Shown: in pieces, positions 10,797-21,480 of the stretch
Layout: every line of letters begins with the position of its first letter
Numbering within the stretch: position 1 is the first letter of the stretch
Assembly (NCBI GenBank): GCA_036873755.1
Contig: JAVTVY010020328.1
Location: forward strand, 18,050-82,049
Length of the DNA stretch: 64,000 bases
Reading direction: 5' to 3'
Source of the DNA: Hanleya hanleyi
Lineage: Eukaryota > Mollusca > Polyplacophora > Lepidopleurida > Hanleyidae
The notes under the pieces: model-generated
Databases searched by the model: none
The model's input: the letters and a program-made list of their open reading frames with translations, nothing else
What the model was told of the DNA's origin: nothing
Program-made: the position numbers and the translations under genes

Positions 10797-10935
10797 ACAT
10801 GGGTCTAAGCTGATCTACTAAGTCCTCCTTGGTCCACTCTTTCTTGTCCATGTATGGGGGTAGGGTAGGAATGGTCAGCTTGCTGTTGTCAGCAATGGGC
10901 ACATTGAGGTAATGAACCAGCACCAAGTCTGGATT
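10797..10935 (-). CDS. CAMTA: CAMTA exon 6: end of CG-1 domain
   Basis: The exon is 139 nt, acceptor GTTGTTGTAG and strong donor ATGT/GTAAGT, phase 0 in and 1 out. It encodes NPDLVLVHYLNVP, almost identical to the CG-1 C-terminal signature NPDIVLVHYLNVP of animal CAMTAs, and then a variable loop. KKEWTKEDLVDQLRPM follows, aligning with KKEWAKWTKEELIGQLKPM of vertebrates. CG-1 is the sequence-specific DNA-binding domain of the family. Confidence 0.97.
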
Positions 10936-11190
10936 CTACAACAACAATAGAATAGAGTTTATTCAGCTGATCACAGCGCCCTCTAGAGGCATATAATCAC
11001 AGTTTCTCCCCCCCACTCCCTCTCACTTCTCATCATTTTACATTGATTATTCTCGGAAACAACAATTGATTTAATATACGGAAACAGGGGGTGTGTCCTG
11101 GTCACAATTTCAGCCCAATGCGGGAAGCGGTCGTCCGAGATGGCTCAATTCCCCTCTCTTATGAGTGAGTGAATATGATTTACGTAACGT

Positions 11191-12080
11191 TAGTGCTTCG
11201 GATTTGAAAAATCCAGAAGAGCTAAAAATCGCTCTTCTAATTTTGTCAAGAAGAGCGATCACTCCTCTAAAAAAAACCCTTCTAAAACTTTTAGAAGAGC
11301 TATTTACGAGAATGGGGATGTAACTAGTAATTCCCATTTTATGATTCTTCTTGCAAGAAAAGTATTAGTATTATTTTCAAACGTCTTAACATTATGAAAT
11401 ACGACATCAATATTATCTGACAATCATGTATGAAATGTTGATAATAAACGTAAGCGAAATCAGTTATCCCTGATGTGTTTCATTGTTATCCCTTTATTTC
11501 TTTCTGTGCCTTTCCTCGGATTCTGCGATCTTTGAGAATTTTGTCAATGTTTTGCGCAGTGTGCGCCAAACTTCTGTTACGGTACCATGCCGTTTTCGGC
11601 CGTATACGATAGAACACCACCAGTGTTCCGCCTTTTAAATGTTTCTAGTCTAACTGTTGGTGGAAGTTTTGTAGCCATTTCGCTTATTCGCGGCCACAAT
11701 CGATCAAACAAATCCCAAAATCAGACGAGCGCGCCAACAACAAAATGTCCGTCGACACATCCACACACAGCTGTATCCGCCGCTGTGATTGGTCAGTATT
11801 TACACACAGCTGTAGAAATTTAACCAATTAATTTATAAGCGAGGACGTTTCGGTCCTCGGTTAAATCCGAACCAAGTTTAACTCCTTTGCCAGAAGAGCT
11901 CGCACACTTCCGGATTTTCGTGATCGAAACGTCTTGCGTTTTCATGGAAAGTTAGTAGAGGTAAATAAAGATTATTCCATACGATAAATTCAAGAAGCGC
12001 GAAAAATAGAGCCCTTAAATTTTGATTCAGGCGCGCGATTGAGCGCTTTCGCTCTCGCGCTTCTTAAATCTGAAGCACTG
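11191..12080. mobile_element. hAT-like element, TSD TAACGT, motif AGAAGAGCG
   Basis: Ends are TAGTGCTTCGGATTT and CAGTGCTTCAGATTT (as complement), flanked by TAACGT at 11185-11190 and 12081-12086. AGAAGAGC/GCTCTTCT words crowd the left end and AGAAGCGCGA/GCGCTTCTT words the right. It has inserted into a SINE-B tail (GAGTGAGTGAATATGATT on the left, ACGTCACTTTCAAC on the right). No transposase was seen. Confidence 0.82.
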
Positions 12081-12312
12081 TAACGTCACTTTCAACACTA
12101 TTTCAGTCATATCACGACGTTTGGTTCCTATTCCTTTTCACACCCGGAAACCCCACAGGGTAGGGTCCTATGCCTTTTCACACCCGGAAACACGGGTGTC
12201 CCAGTTAGTCACCTCCTACCACAAGCTCTCCTAGGGGCCGAGGCCTATTCTTCCCATGGCCTGGAGTGTGCATAACGACACCCCAGATCAATCCCCGGGA
12301 GCCCCACGGGGC
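12081..12312 (-). mobile_element. SINE-B copy interrupted by the 11.19-12.08 kb element
   Basis: It contains CACTTTCAACACTATTTCAG, ATTCCTTTTCACACCCGGAA (duplicated internally), CCCAGTTAGTC and CCCCGGGAGCCCCACGGGGC. Its tail end continues at 11.16-11.19 kb on the other side of the inserted hAT-like element. Confidence 0.7.
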
Positions 12313-12522
12313 GGATTCTACAACAAACCACCATCAGCAATGCAACATGTTATCCAGCAATTAACCAAGACAATTTTTTTATTTTTTTCGTAGTCGCCAA
12401 CTTTGAAATTGGCAAGACAGGTAGCAAATTCTTATTTTATTTGTTTCAGTTTCATTGGAAATATAAGTATCAGACAAGACTTCTGTATTGGTATATGATT
12501 TCAAAGTTTCTGTTACAATATT

Positions 12523-12740
12523 TATTCTAATTATTCTGACAGCAAAAATAAGGCGACTGTGGAGAGAAATTCTGAAAATTTTCTACAAATTCCACTAGCT
12601 GCATGTATCTTTGCAGTTCTTGGGATAACTAACATATCCATGCCACAGTATTTAGACTCAGTTGACAAAAAGATGGATTTTTTTTCTAATTCAAAGTCTA
12701 AAAATGCTGTTTGAAAAATTTGAAGAAATAGGGTACGGTA
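12523..12740. repeat. Dispersed repeat, copy 1
   Basis: It shares ordered blocks with 30.55-30.76 kb: TTCTAATTATTC, CTAACATATCC/ATAACATATCC, TTCAAAGTC and GAAATAGGGTA. The two copies are in the same orientation. The ends are not sharp and the element type is unknown. Confidence 0.6.
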
Positions 12741-12882
12741 CTATTTTAAGATTATTACAATGGCATGCATGCCAATCAAACACATTTTCTACACTGCAAA
12801 TTATGGATGGGTAGGATTATATAAAGCATGAGGTTTATTTTCAATGACATCAGCTTTGATAAAAACATTACATTTGGGTTAA

Positions 12883-13032
12883 GGGCTGTTCGGAGTTCCA
12901 GAAAAAAGAACATGGGATGGGGCAATTCAATTTCACGGTATACGATTTGTGGGTGTTTTAAAGTCCCCAAAATCAGAAAGATGGGAAAAATTATATACGA
13001 GTGGTTGGGACTTTTTTTTCCTGGAACAGCCC
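12883..13032. mobile_element. Short Harbinger-like MITE
   Basis: Ends GGGCTGTTC...GAACAGCCC match the termini of the 2.90-4.07 kb element. The flanks are TAA and TAT, a possible decayed 3-bp duplication. It is 150 bp long with no coding content. Confidence 0.55.
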
Positions 13033-13568
13033 TATGTCAAACTCAAGCAGGTCGGGGAAAACAGGGTTCTCCAATTTTGGAGGTAAAAAAGCGCTTTTTC
13101 TTGAATAACTTTGAAAATATGAACAAAGTTGCATTTTTTTGGTTAATAGCGCATAAATTCATATATTTTCACATTGATTTATGTGTTTTGAAGAAATTGT
13201 TGCCCAATCACTTCAGGGGATAGAAAGTGGTCTATTGTTTATTTTTCAAACAAATTAACTACAAATCCGATCAAAGGTAAAATGTGTTAACATATGTACA
13301 TGTAACTTTTCAGAAAATTTATGTGCCATTACAAAAAGAAAAGCAAATTTATTCATAGTTCAAGAAAAACATCTTTTTTACCTCCAAAATTAATGAGAGC
13401 CATCATTTCCCCCTAAATGTTAAGTGGCATAGCATTAATTCATAAGGCCAGAAATAATATTATTTATGTTGTGTATCGTAAATACAACTTGCATGAATTG
13501 TTAAATCAGAGGGAAGAGACGAAACTACAACACTTGTCTTGACTCATTAATTCATGTAATTACTATAC

Positions 13569-13640
13569 CTGAAGCAACCAGTAACTTCGTCTGTGAAATG
13601 TTGGAAGTATGGCCGAGTGGACATAGGAGCCATATATGCA
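13569..13640 (-). CDS. CAMTA: CAMTA exon 5: CG-1 core
   Basis: The exon is 72 nt (24 codons), acceptor CACTTTACAG and donor CTTCAG/GTATAG, phase 0 at both ends. It encodes CIYGSYVHSAILPTFHRRSY then WLLQ. This is the most conserved stretch of CG-1 (vertebrate CIYGCYVHSSI..PTFHRRCYWLLQ). Two cysteines of the vertebrate stretch (GCY and RCY) are serine here. It joins exon 4 (QGIE) and exon 6 (NPDL) without frame change. Confidence 0.97.
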
Positions 13641-13876
13641 CTGTAAAGTGAAGGAATAAATATTCATGACAGCAGATAACCATACAAATGTGAATATCAT
13701 ATCAGATTCTTTAATCTTCATTCTTCATTTCCTGAATATTTGTAAACAACAACAAAAATCCTCTGATGCTCCTCCAAGTATGCTTGACAAGGTATTTTGG
13801 TATATTGTTATTTCTCAAAATTTTAGGATATTCAGATTCTGTCAACATGGTAAATTAACATAATGAAGCTAAGGAA

Positions 13877-14600
13877 ATCCCTAGAGCTGATAATCCAATC
13901 ACAGGAAGTGGAAATTCCCCATCATAAAATCTGGAGGTGATCAAATTTATTAGAACAGGAAGTTGACAAAATGGTTTAAAATCATGCACATAATCGATTA
14001 TTTCATCGTTATTTCATTGATTTTAGAGGGTGATCCAATTTCAGGGCTCCCACTGACCAATAGCCAAAATATAGGGACATAATGGCCAAAATATAGGGTA
14101 AATATAGGGATATAATGACCCAAAAATAGGGCAAATCCAGAAAACAGGGCATTACAGTCAACAAAAGGGATAATTACTTGTTAATTACAATCTCATATGA
14201 TCAGTGTTTCTATCCAAAAACAACCTGTACTCATCACTGGGACAAGGTAGTAAAGAAGAATCACAATATAATTTAGCTTGGACATTTCTGACTCGGTTGC
14301 ATTGTTATTTTGGAGGATTTAAATAAGCCAACTATTCGTGTATATGTATCACAATGAATACAAGGTCAGAGCTGCGCGAAAAAGCACGAATAATCCTGAA
14401 AATATAGGAATAATAGGGCAAAATCGGTCAAATTTGAGAAAATATAGGAAAAAATAGGGGAGAGCAGAAAATATAGGGAAAAATAGGGCCAGTGAGAGCC
14501 CTGCAATTTATAAGACCCACCGATTGAATTTTGTCTCCAAAATTGGGGGTGATTGAATTTTTATAGAGGGATTGAATTATTAGGGGGATTACTTTTCTGT
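13877..14600 (+). repeat. M2 MITE-like copy split by a hAT-like insertion
   Basis: The left part has AATCCAATCACAGGAAGTGG and the right part ends GATTGAATTATTAGGGGGAT. Those ends match the M1 family inner ends, so M1 and M2 appear related. The two halves are separated by the 14.04-14.50 kb element and rejoin cleanly once one CAATTT is removed. Confidence 0.65.
14042..14503. mobile_element. hAT-like MITE, TSD CAATTT, motif AAAATAGGG
   Basis: Ends are CAGGGCTCCCACTG and CAGGGCTCTCACTG (as complement), with CAATTT at 14036-14041 and 14504-14509. AAAATATAGGG/AAAAATAGGGC words are repeated many times in direct orientation at both sides. It is 462 bp with no reading frame of note. It is inserted in an M2 copy. 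Confidence 0.85.
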
Positions 14601-15003
14601 AAATTTACTGTCTGGAAACTGATGCTCATTTTTTCTATAGTCCAGGCCCCACTTCTGAGGGATTATTAGAGTAGAATCAGTACTGTTGAGTAGAAATAAT
14701 ATATTTCCTGCAGTACCTGCTTGGTGTGTTTTTATGTAGTACACTCTGCAACCATATATTCCATGTGTATTGCTACGATTATAATTATCTCAAGCATGTG
14801 TCGGAGTCAGAATCGTTGGAGGCTTTTTGAAGCATGGCTGCAGAGCATACTATTCCATGGAGAAGTATAAAACATAAATGTATAAAATCATATACTCAGC
14901 CGATCAGGGTAGTACCAGTCTAACACACGAGCTAAAAAGGTCTACACATTGAAATCCTGATCGGAATACGTCATATTTGGTCACATGTGAATCCCGACAG
15001 TAC

Positions 15004-15139
15004 CTCAATCCCCTGGACCTTCAGCTTCATGTGGTCCTCTCGTATGGTCTTCCCAGCTTTTCGTTTTTTCCAGCAGTACCCGTCGCGACGATGACGCACC
15101 TTGTTCCGATTGTAGAGCAGCATAGACCCACTGACAGGC
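15004..15139 (-). CDS. CAMTA: CAMTA exon 4: CG-1 basic core
   Basis: The exon is 136 nt, acceptor TTTCTTTCAAG and donor ATTGAG/GTACTG, entering in phase 2 and leaving in phase 0. It encodes GSMLLYNR then VRHRRDGYCWKKRK, and REDHMKLKVQGIE. These are hallmark CG-1 residues (vertebrate GSMILYNRKKVKYRKDGYCW and TREDHMKLKVQG). The run of Arg/Lys is the predicted DNA-contacting and nuclear-targeting surface. The Arg codon at the start is split with exon 3. Confidence 0.98.
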
Positions 15140-15184
15140 CTTGAAAGAAAAAGCAACATGTTCAAAGACTAAGCAAATGTGTGC

Positions 15185-15255
15185 TAGGAAACATGGCAGT
15201 GTGACTAATGTCACAGGACCTACGAAGTAGGGTTTGATATGATTTAAGTGTGTAC
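15185..15255. repeat. Short dispersed repeat, also at about 33.23-33.30 kb
   Basis: AACATGGCAGTGTGACTAA, CCTACGAAGTAGG and TTTGATATGATTTAAGTGTG recur in inverted orientation at 33.23-33.30 kb. A CCTA(C/T)GAAGTA word also recurs at 15.95, 32.66 and 59.97 kb. The element type is unknown. Confidence 0.5.
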
Positions 15256-15446
15256 TTTGACCTATTAGGAATGTTTTCCCCAATTTCGAGGTTTATAGGT
15301 CACCTAAGTAGGTCAAATTTACAAATAACCAAGGCAGGGTTAACAAAACATCTGCGATGCTATTGATGGTGTATCCTCATCAACACTCCCATTAATTCAG
15401 GCCTCATTTCTCTCTGTCTTCCCCTATCAGAGGCTAATATACGCAC

Positions 15447-15514
15447 CTGATTTTCAGCTCCCATTGCTGCCATTCTTTGTGTTTGTCAAAGGCTATTAAC
15501 AGGGAGGCAATTTC
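15447..15514 (-). CDS. CAMTA: CAMTA exon 3: N-terminal CG-1 helix
   Basis: The exon is 68 nt, acceptor CTGCTGTTTTCAG and donor ATCAG/GTGCGT, phase 0 in and 2 out. It encodes EIASLLIAFDKHKEWQQWEL then KI. With exon 2 it rebuilds WNTNEEIASLLIAF, matching WNTNEEIAAFLICF of vertebrate CAMTAs at the start of CG-1. Confidence 0.95.
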
Positions 15515-16669
15515 CTGAAAACAGCAGAGTAAATGTAGGTTAGAACTGTTCAACCCGATATCTTGCACCCACAGATGCAATATGAGCTAAAACCTCAGAT
15601 CAAAGTCTTTCATCACAGGCACAAAGCTCAATAATGATACCTAATTTGTTTAAAGGTTCTACCAAATACCCACTACACACTTTACACGAAAACACACAGA
15701 AAAGCTGTGTGAATGGTTGGTTGGTTGTTTGAAGTTTAATGTGGCACCTAATCTTATTGGTCACACGGCGACGATGACCCAAACAAACATACCCTAACAA
15801 AACCCTAACCCTAATAAAAACCTAAAAAGTCAAAATAAATTGAATTTTGAATTTTTAAAATTAGGCTCTACAGACACTGGCGATCACAATGGATCGTCAG
15901 AGAATCTAATTTGTTTAAGCTGTGTGAAGAACAAGTTGATATTTTTTTTTCCTATGAAGTATGACATCAAATTGGATTTATTAACACAATAAAACAGATG
16001 TGGTGAAAAACGTATTGAAGCCGTAACCTCTGACCCAAGACGTCAGACTCGGATTACGATCACGTCATACAATATCGACTAGTCAGACTTTGTGTTGGAC
16101 ATCCTATCGTGATGTAGGTTACACAAGAATTGAGTATGATGACATCATCATGACGTCAACAAAGGCATTACGTTTTAGCTTTGTGACGACGACGATGTTA
16201 CAATGGAAACGAACGGACAGCATGCGCGAGCATGGCCTGCAAACCAGTCACAAAATTCTCGCATCAAAACGGGACAAGTTTGCAGAAAATCTGCTATTCT
16301 GCTTGAGGAAATATTTATCATTGTGCATTTTAGAATGGAGTTAATGACCTTCTTAGTGAATATTATCATGTAATAATCTTTTGATGTTTAGTTTTAGACC
16401 TCATTTTTGATTGACAGTCTAAAATTAAACATCGAAAAATAATTACACGATAATATTCACGAAGGCGGTCATTGACTCCTAAACAGAAGTGGTAATGAGG
16501 GGTTTCAAGTTTATTTATTAAATGTGAAATTCCATGTAACCTCTTATAACAATTTAGCATAACAAGCGTTCTGAGAACCCCAACATCTCGCCTTGCGGGG
16601 TCATCTGCCGAAGCTGCAGCAGTATTGAAAGCATACATGTAGAGCAAACAATAACATCTGGAATAGGTG

Positions 16670-19143
16670 CAGGGTTTCATACACGTCGTGTTTTGACACC
16701 GGTATTCGGTGTCAAAACTCCTGTAAAAACTCAATTTTGCCACCAAAAAACTGAAGTCTAAGTGTTTTAGGAGGGAAAAACTGAAATTTTGGGAAAAAAC
16801 TGAAGTCTCCAAAGGCCAATACTTCGTAATTTCTTAATTTATAATCGAAAGATATTGCGGACAAACAATCGGGAAATGGGGAATGCCAGAAAAAATAGGT
16901 TGGCATCTTCGGTCATTTCCGTGTGATTCGGTACCGCTCAGTTAAACTTCGGTTTGCCGATCGCTAATTATTCATGTCTGTTTCCCGAACTGTTATCGGG
17001 GTCATGCCGTCGGTAACCCTAAAACCTGTAATCATACTAAATGTATGTGGAGGTTTCCGAATTGCGCTGTGTGGCGGAAAAAAAATAGCTGGGAAAGTTT
17101 GACACGTGGGAATGAATAAGTCCCCAAAGACGTCTAACTCTCCTTGGAATGGACTGGTAAATATCTGACCATCGCTGAATAGTATTTATGATAAAGCAGA
17201 CGATGTAATCTTCGCATAGGGCATTTGTTTTCACTCAAAGTTGAACGATCTTGTGTTGTTGTTGTTGTAAAGAAACTGGCATGTCGTTCGCATGTACGCA
17301 TTGTACGATGTTGAAACTGAAACCAAAGTTTGATAGTACCGTAGTTTATAAAGTTTAAATGGATAATTCAAAGACAGCGAACTGATTTAGCCACAATATA
17401 AACCTGACTAGATCATTCTGTGATTTAAAGATACATAAAGAAGACTTGAATTTTTTTTATACTGTCAAAACTTTTTTAAAATTTAATGAGATGGTGCAAA
17501 CATGGAGGTAAAATCGGATCAGATTTTTACCTCCATGGTGCAAACAACCAAAACAACTGAAGTTGATTTTTAAAATTACTAGACTAGGCATCCATTTTCT
17601 GGCATTGAATTTAACTGATCTGTCTATTATCCTGAAACAAGTGTCCCACATTAGGGCAGCACAGAAACATTTCAAATGCTTGCCCCATCAACAAAAGTCT
17701 GGCGTACTGCATTTACATGATTTAGGCTGGTTAAACAAAATTTCGTGTTTAGCATCACCGGCCGCCCCCGAAATTTCGTCCGCCCCCCAAAATTTTTTTT
17801 TTTTTTTTTTTTGCCTAAAAGTCCGTTTTCGACTCAAATGTCCGTTTCCGAGGCCCAAGTCCGCATTTTGTAGATAACCGAGCATGCTGAGTTGTGAAGC
17901 GTGGGCGCTTCAAAGTTGCGAAAATGCTATTCGTTATCTGCCAAGTTCATTCATAAAGAATTTCCACATCTATTATCGTACTTGTGGACAACCAACGTTT
18001 TGAAAATCTACAATTATGAAGGCAAACAGCAGAGCAGGACGATGGATGCCACCTACTTTATTCAGAGCAGAAATTCAACTATTCAGGCAAGGTTTATTGA
18101 TGATTTTATTCACTAAAAAAAAAAAAAAAAAAAATCCGCCCTCCCTACCCAGATTTATATAAAAAAAATGATGCTAAACAGGAAATTTATTTTAACCAGC
18201 CTTAGGTCAAACGACACGTTATGGGCAAATCCATTCTTTCAATAAGGGTGGTCAAGTCAAACTGTTTGGCACTTATTTGCAGCCTTCAATAACCAAACAT
18301 CGTAAACTTATGTATCTGTCTAGAGTCCGCATTATCCTATCAAAAGGGAGCCAGCTGCCTTCGCGCAATAGTTTACAAAATTGTGCGCCTTTTCAAGCAG
18401 AATTCTCTAATTCATTTCATTTTATGAGTTTATGGTCGCCAAGGACTAGCTGCAGTTATGACAATTGCTTGTCTTCAATCGTGTAATTTTTTTGGCATTG
18501 TCTTTTCATCTCTTTTTTTTAATTTCTCTTTTGAATCTGACCCTGGAGTTGTACTGGACTTTTAATTTTAGTCTGAATATTTGACAAATTTCACATCAAA
18601 TCTTTTGAAAAAGTTGAAATTCCCACGCAAAAATTATATAATGTAAGATTTTGAAAGGGAAGTCTGGTCCAGATCCAAGTGGTTTTTAATTAGCGTAGCT
18701 GAAACGTTTAAAAACTTGCATACTTAAATTGGACATCATTTGCAAGCCAGGAACTGATACATCGTGATTCGATTTCATTCAAAATTACTAAGTTTGTAAT
18801 TTTAAAAATTAATTTGAATTGCCTTGTGTAATCTTGTATTGTTGACATCCACAATGTGACATAATGTGCTGAAAATAGATGGTATCTTAGACCTTGGTAA
18901 ATTAAGAACATAAAACTGAAGATGTTAAATTATCTGTTTGTTGCTTTATTTTTACAATTCAAATACATAGCGGTATTGACAGGCTCCATTGATGGTCGTA
19001 TGAAAATTTGTTATATACATTACTCATGGCGGTTGCAAAATTAGAAATAAACTCAACAGAACGTAAAAATACTCAATTCAGGTGAAAAAAATATTGAATT
19101 TTCAGTATCCGGTGGCAAAAATTTGGACTTCTATGAAACCCTG
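16670..19143. mobile_element. hAT-like element, TSD AGGTG, motif AAAACTCAATTTT (family Q, copy 1)
   Basis: Ends are CAGGGTTTCATA and complement, with the 5-bp duplication AGGTG at 16665-16669 and 19144-19148. AAAACTCAATTTT/ACTGAATTTT-type words and TTTGGACTTCTATG at the right end match two other family copies (19.17-22.98 and 49.85-51.58 kb). It contains a nested Harbinger-like MITE at 17.73-18.20 kb. No transposase was recognised in the remaining 2 kb. Confidence 0.85.
17725..18201. mobile_element. Harbinger-like MITE (TTA TSD) nested in a hAT-like element
   Basis: Inverted ends of about 33 bp begin GGCTGGTTAAA and include GTTTAGCATCA, with TTA at 17722-17724 and 18202-18204. Inside the ends are GTCCG-rich words and long T or A runs (near 17.80 and 18.12 kb). 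There is no coding content. Confidence 0.82.
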
Positions 19144-19245
19144 AGGTGATGTGGTACAGACAATACAGGGATTCATAGACGTCCATTCTTACTACCGTTT
19201 AATGGTAGTAAGAAAATGTCAAAAACTGAATACAGACAGTAAACA

Positions 19246-21480
19246 TGAAGCTGCGCTATCGAAACCCCTCGGCTCTGAACCCCAGCTATTATAATGTAAG
19301 GGTGTCTCCACCAATTGATTGGCTTGTGGGAAGCAATATTTACCCCTGGTATTGTAAGTGTACTTTCCTTGAAAAAAAAAAAAAAGTTTTCCTCCCCTTA
19401 AATTAATTTGATTCTGGAATAAATTAAAAAAGCTGTATCGATGTCTCACCAAAACAGCAATACACATGGCTAGATAAATACAGTACATGTATACTAAATG
19501 GCACATGTATGTCATTTTCAAAACAGATTTGCAAGCATTCTTTGCATTGTCTGAGAGAATAAATCAATAAATCAGTCATCCAATCAATAAATAAATGTGA
19601 TAGTATACTAACATGATATAGAAATAATATGCAAACTTAACATAGGAATTAGTGGATTTTGTTAGACAAGGGGCATAATTCTGCAAAATACTTTCTGACA
19701 CGACTCATTTTCGATAGGCATCTAGTGTCATTTTCAAAACAGATTTGCAGGCATTCTTCGCATTGTGTAAGAGAATAAATCAATAAATCAGTCATCCAAT
19801 CAATAAATAAATGTGATAGTATACAAACATGATATAGAAATTATATGCAAACTTAACATAGGAATTAGTGGATTTTATTAGACAAGGGGCATAACTCTGC
19901 AAAATACTTTCTGACACGACTCATTTTCGATAGGCATCTAGTTCAGGTCAAGAGAAACAACTGTATCACGTTAGGATGTTGTATATGGAACGGTTCTGAA
20001 ATTATCACAATAACAAATCATAAATGGATTTTTATTTGTAAAAAGGGGCATAACCAGAGTTCGAATTTGGCACCTGTCCGTCAGTCCGAGACTGGTAAAA
20101 AATCAAACGGACTGGTGTGAGTGACTGAACAACAAGTCCGTCGGACTGGTAACAAAAAAGCTCTCAGTTCATTGTGTAAACTATTTGTCTGGATATCTCC
20201 GCACAATTTGTAAAGAATGAAAAACGAAATGTCTGTTTTCGGTTACCCGATCAAGTTTAAATAAATCGTGTGAGTCTAAAAAAAATTCCAACGAAATCAC
20301 GACCACGACCGCGTTTTACGACAACAACAACAACCGTAAAGCGGTGCGAACACCGTAAAGTGTGACTGTAATGCAGCATGGCAATGCAGTTTGGCGATCT
20401 TTTCAGAAAATAAAGCTCCCAATTCCAGGCCGGGAATCGAGAAATCAGCACTATATTCGCTCCAGTCGACCTGATCATGTTTACCAGGACAATTTTAAAC
20501 ATATTCTCCATCAACTTCGAAAGAAATCTACAGATTTTTTGGCTTGAAATGGCGTTTGTTGAAGCAGTGCAGTCAAAGTCGCCGTCAAAGTCTAGCCGAC
20601 GGGGTTTATCTTCACACGCGTGCAAGAAATGCACAGTTATTAATTTCTTATTTAGTAGCAACCACCACAGAGCACAAAATATTCATGATGACAAATGTTC
20701 CCACATCATCTTTTATTTAATATTAACGGACTAGTAAAAATATTAGCGGACTGGTTACATTTTTGGCTCACCAGTCCGGTGGACTGGTTCAAATTTTTCT
20801 TAAATTCGAACACTGATAACTCTGCAAAATATTGTCTGAGATGACTCATTTTCGATAGGCTTCTGATTTACGTGAAGATAAATAGATGTAACAAGTTTGG
20901 TTGCCATGCATGAAACGGTTCTGTAGATATCGCGGTAACAGATTTTATTAGACAAGGGGCATAACTTTTCAAAACAGATTTGCAGGCATTCTTCGCACTG
21001 TGTAAGAGAATAAATCAATAAATCAGTCATCCAATCAATAAATAAATGTGATAGTATACAAACATGATATAGAAATTATATGCAAACTTAACATAGGAAT
21101 TAGTGGATTTTATTAGACAAGGGGCATAACTCTGCAAAATACTTTCTGACTCGACTCATTTTCGATAGGCATCTGGTTCAGGTCAAGAGAAACAACTGTA
21201 TCACGTTAGGATGTTGTATATGGAACAGCTCTGAAATTATCACAATAACAAATCATAAATGGATTTTTATTTGTAAAAAGGGGCATAACTCTGCAAAATA
21301 TTGTCCGAGATGACTCATTTTCGATAGGCTTCTGATTTACGTGAAGATAAATAGATGTAACAAGTTTGGTTACCATGCATGAAACGGTTCTGTAGATATC
21401 GCGGTAACGGACGTACGGATGTACGGACAGCCGTACATGATGACGACAATACCCCTAGGCCAAAGTTGGCCGAGGGGTAA
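19246..21480 (+). mobile_element. Pearl/Helentron-like element, copy 1
   Basis: The left end is GAAGCTGCGCTATCG then CCCCTCGGCTCTG, and the right end is GTACGGACAGCCGTACATGA, ACGACAATACC and a hairpin CCTAGGCCAA/TTGGCCGAGG then GGTAA. The left CCCCTCGGC is the reverse complement of the right GCCGAGGGG (subterminal inverted repeat). The core is 200-400 bp units repeated at 19.51-20.05 and 20.82-21.40 kb, with the motif GACAAGGGGCATAACTCTGC. It is interrupted by the 20.06-20.82 kb element. Insertion left no clear target duplication. Confidence 0.75.
20055..20815. mobile_element. hAT-like element, TSD ATAAC, motif CGGACTGG
   Basis: Ends are CAGAGTTCGAATTT and CAGTGTTCGAATTT (as complement), with ATAAC at 20050-20054 and 20816-20820. 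Removing it and one ATAAC restores GGGGCATAACTCTGCAAAAT, exactly the sequence of the sister satellite units. CGGACTGG/CCAGTCCG words repeat at both ends. The 761 bp have no recognisable transposase. Confidence 0.88.

Noticed and set aside
20257..20661. 134-codon minus-strand frame as a transposase of the 20.06-20.82 kb element
   Set aside because: No DDE-type, BED or hAT dimerisation signature is visible. It ends in simple VVVVVV from a GTT repeat.
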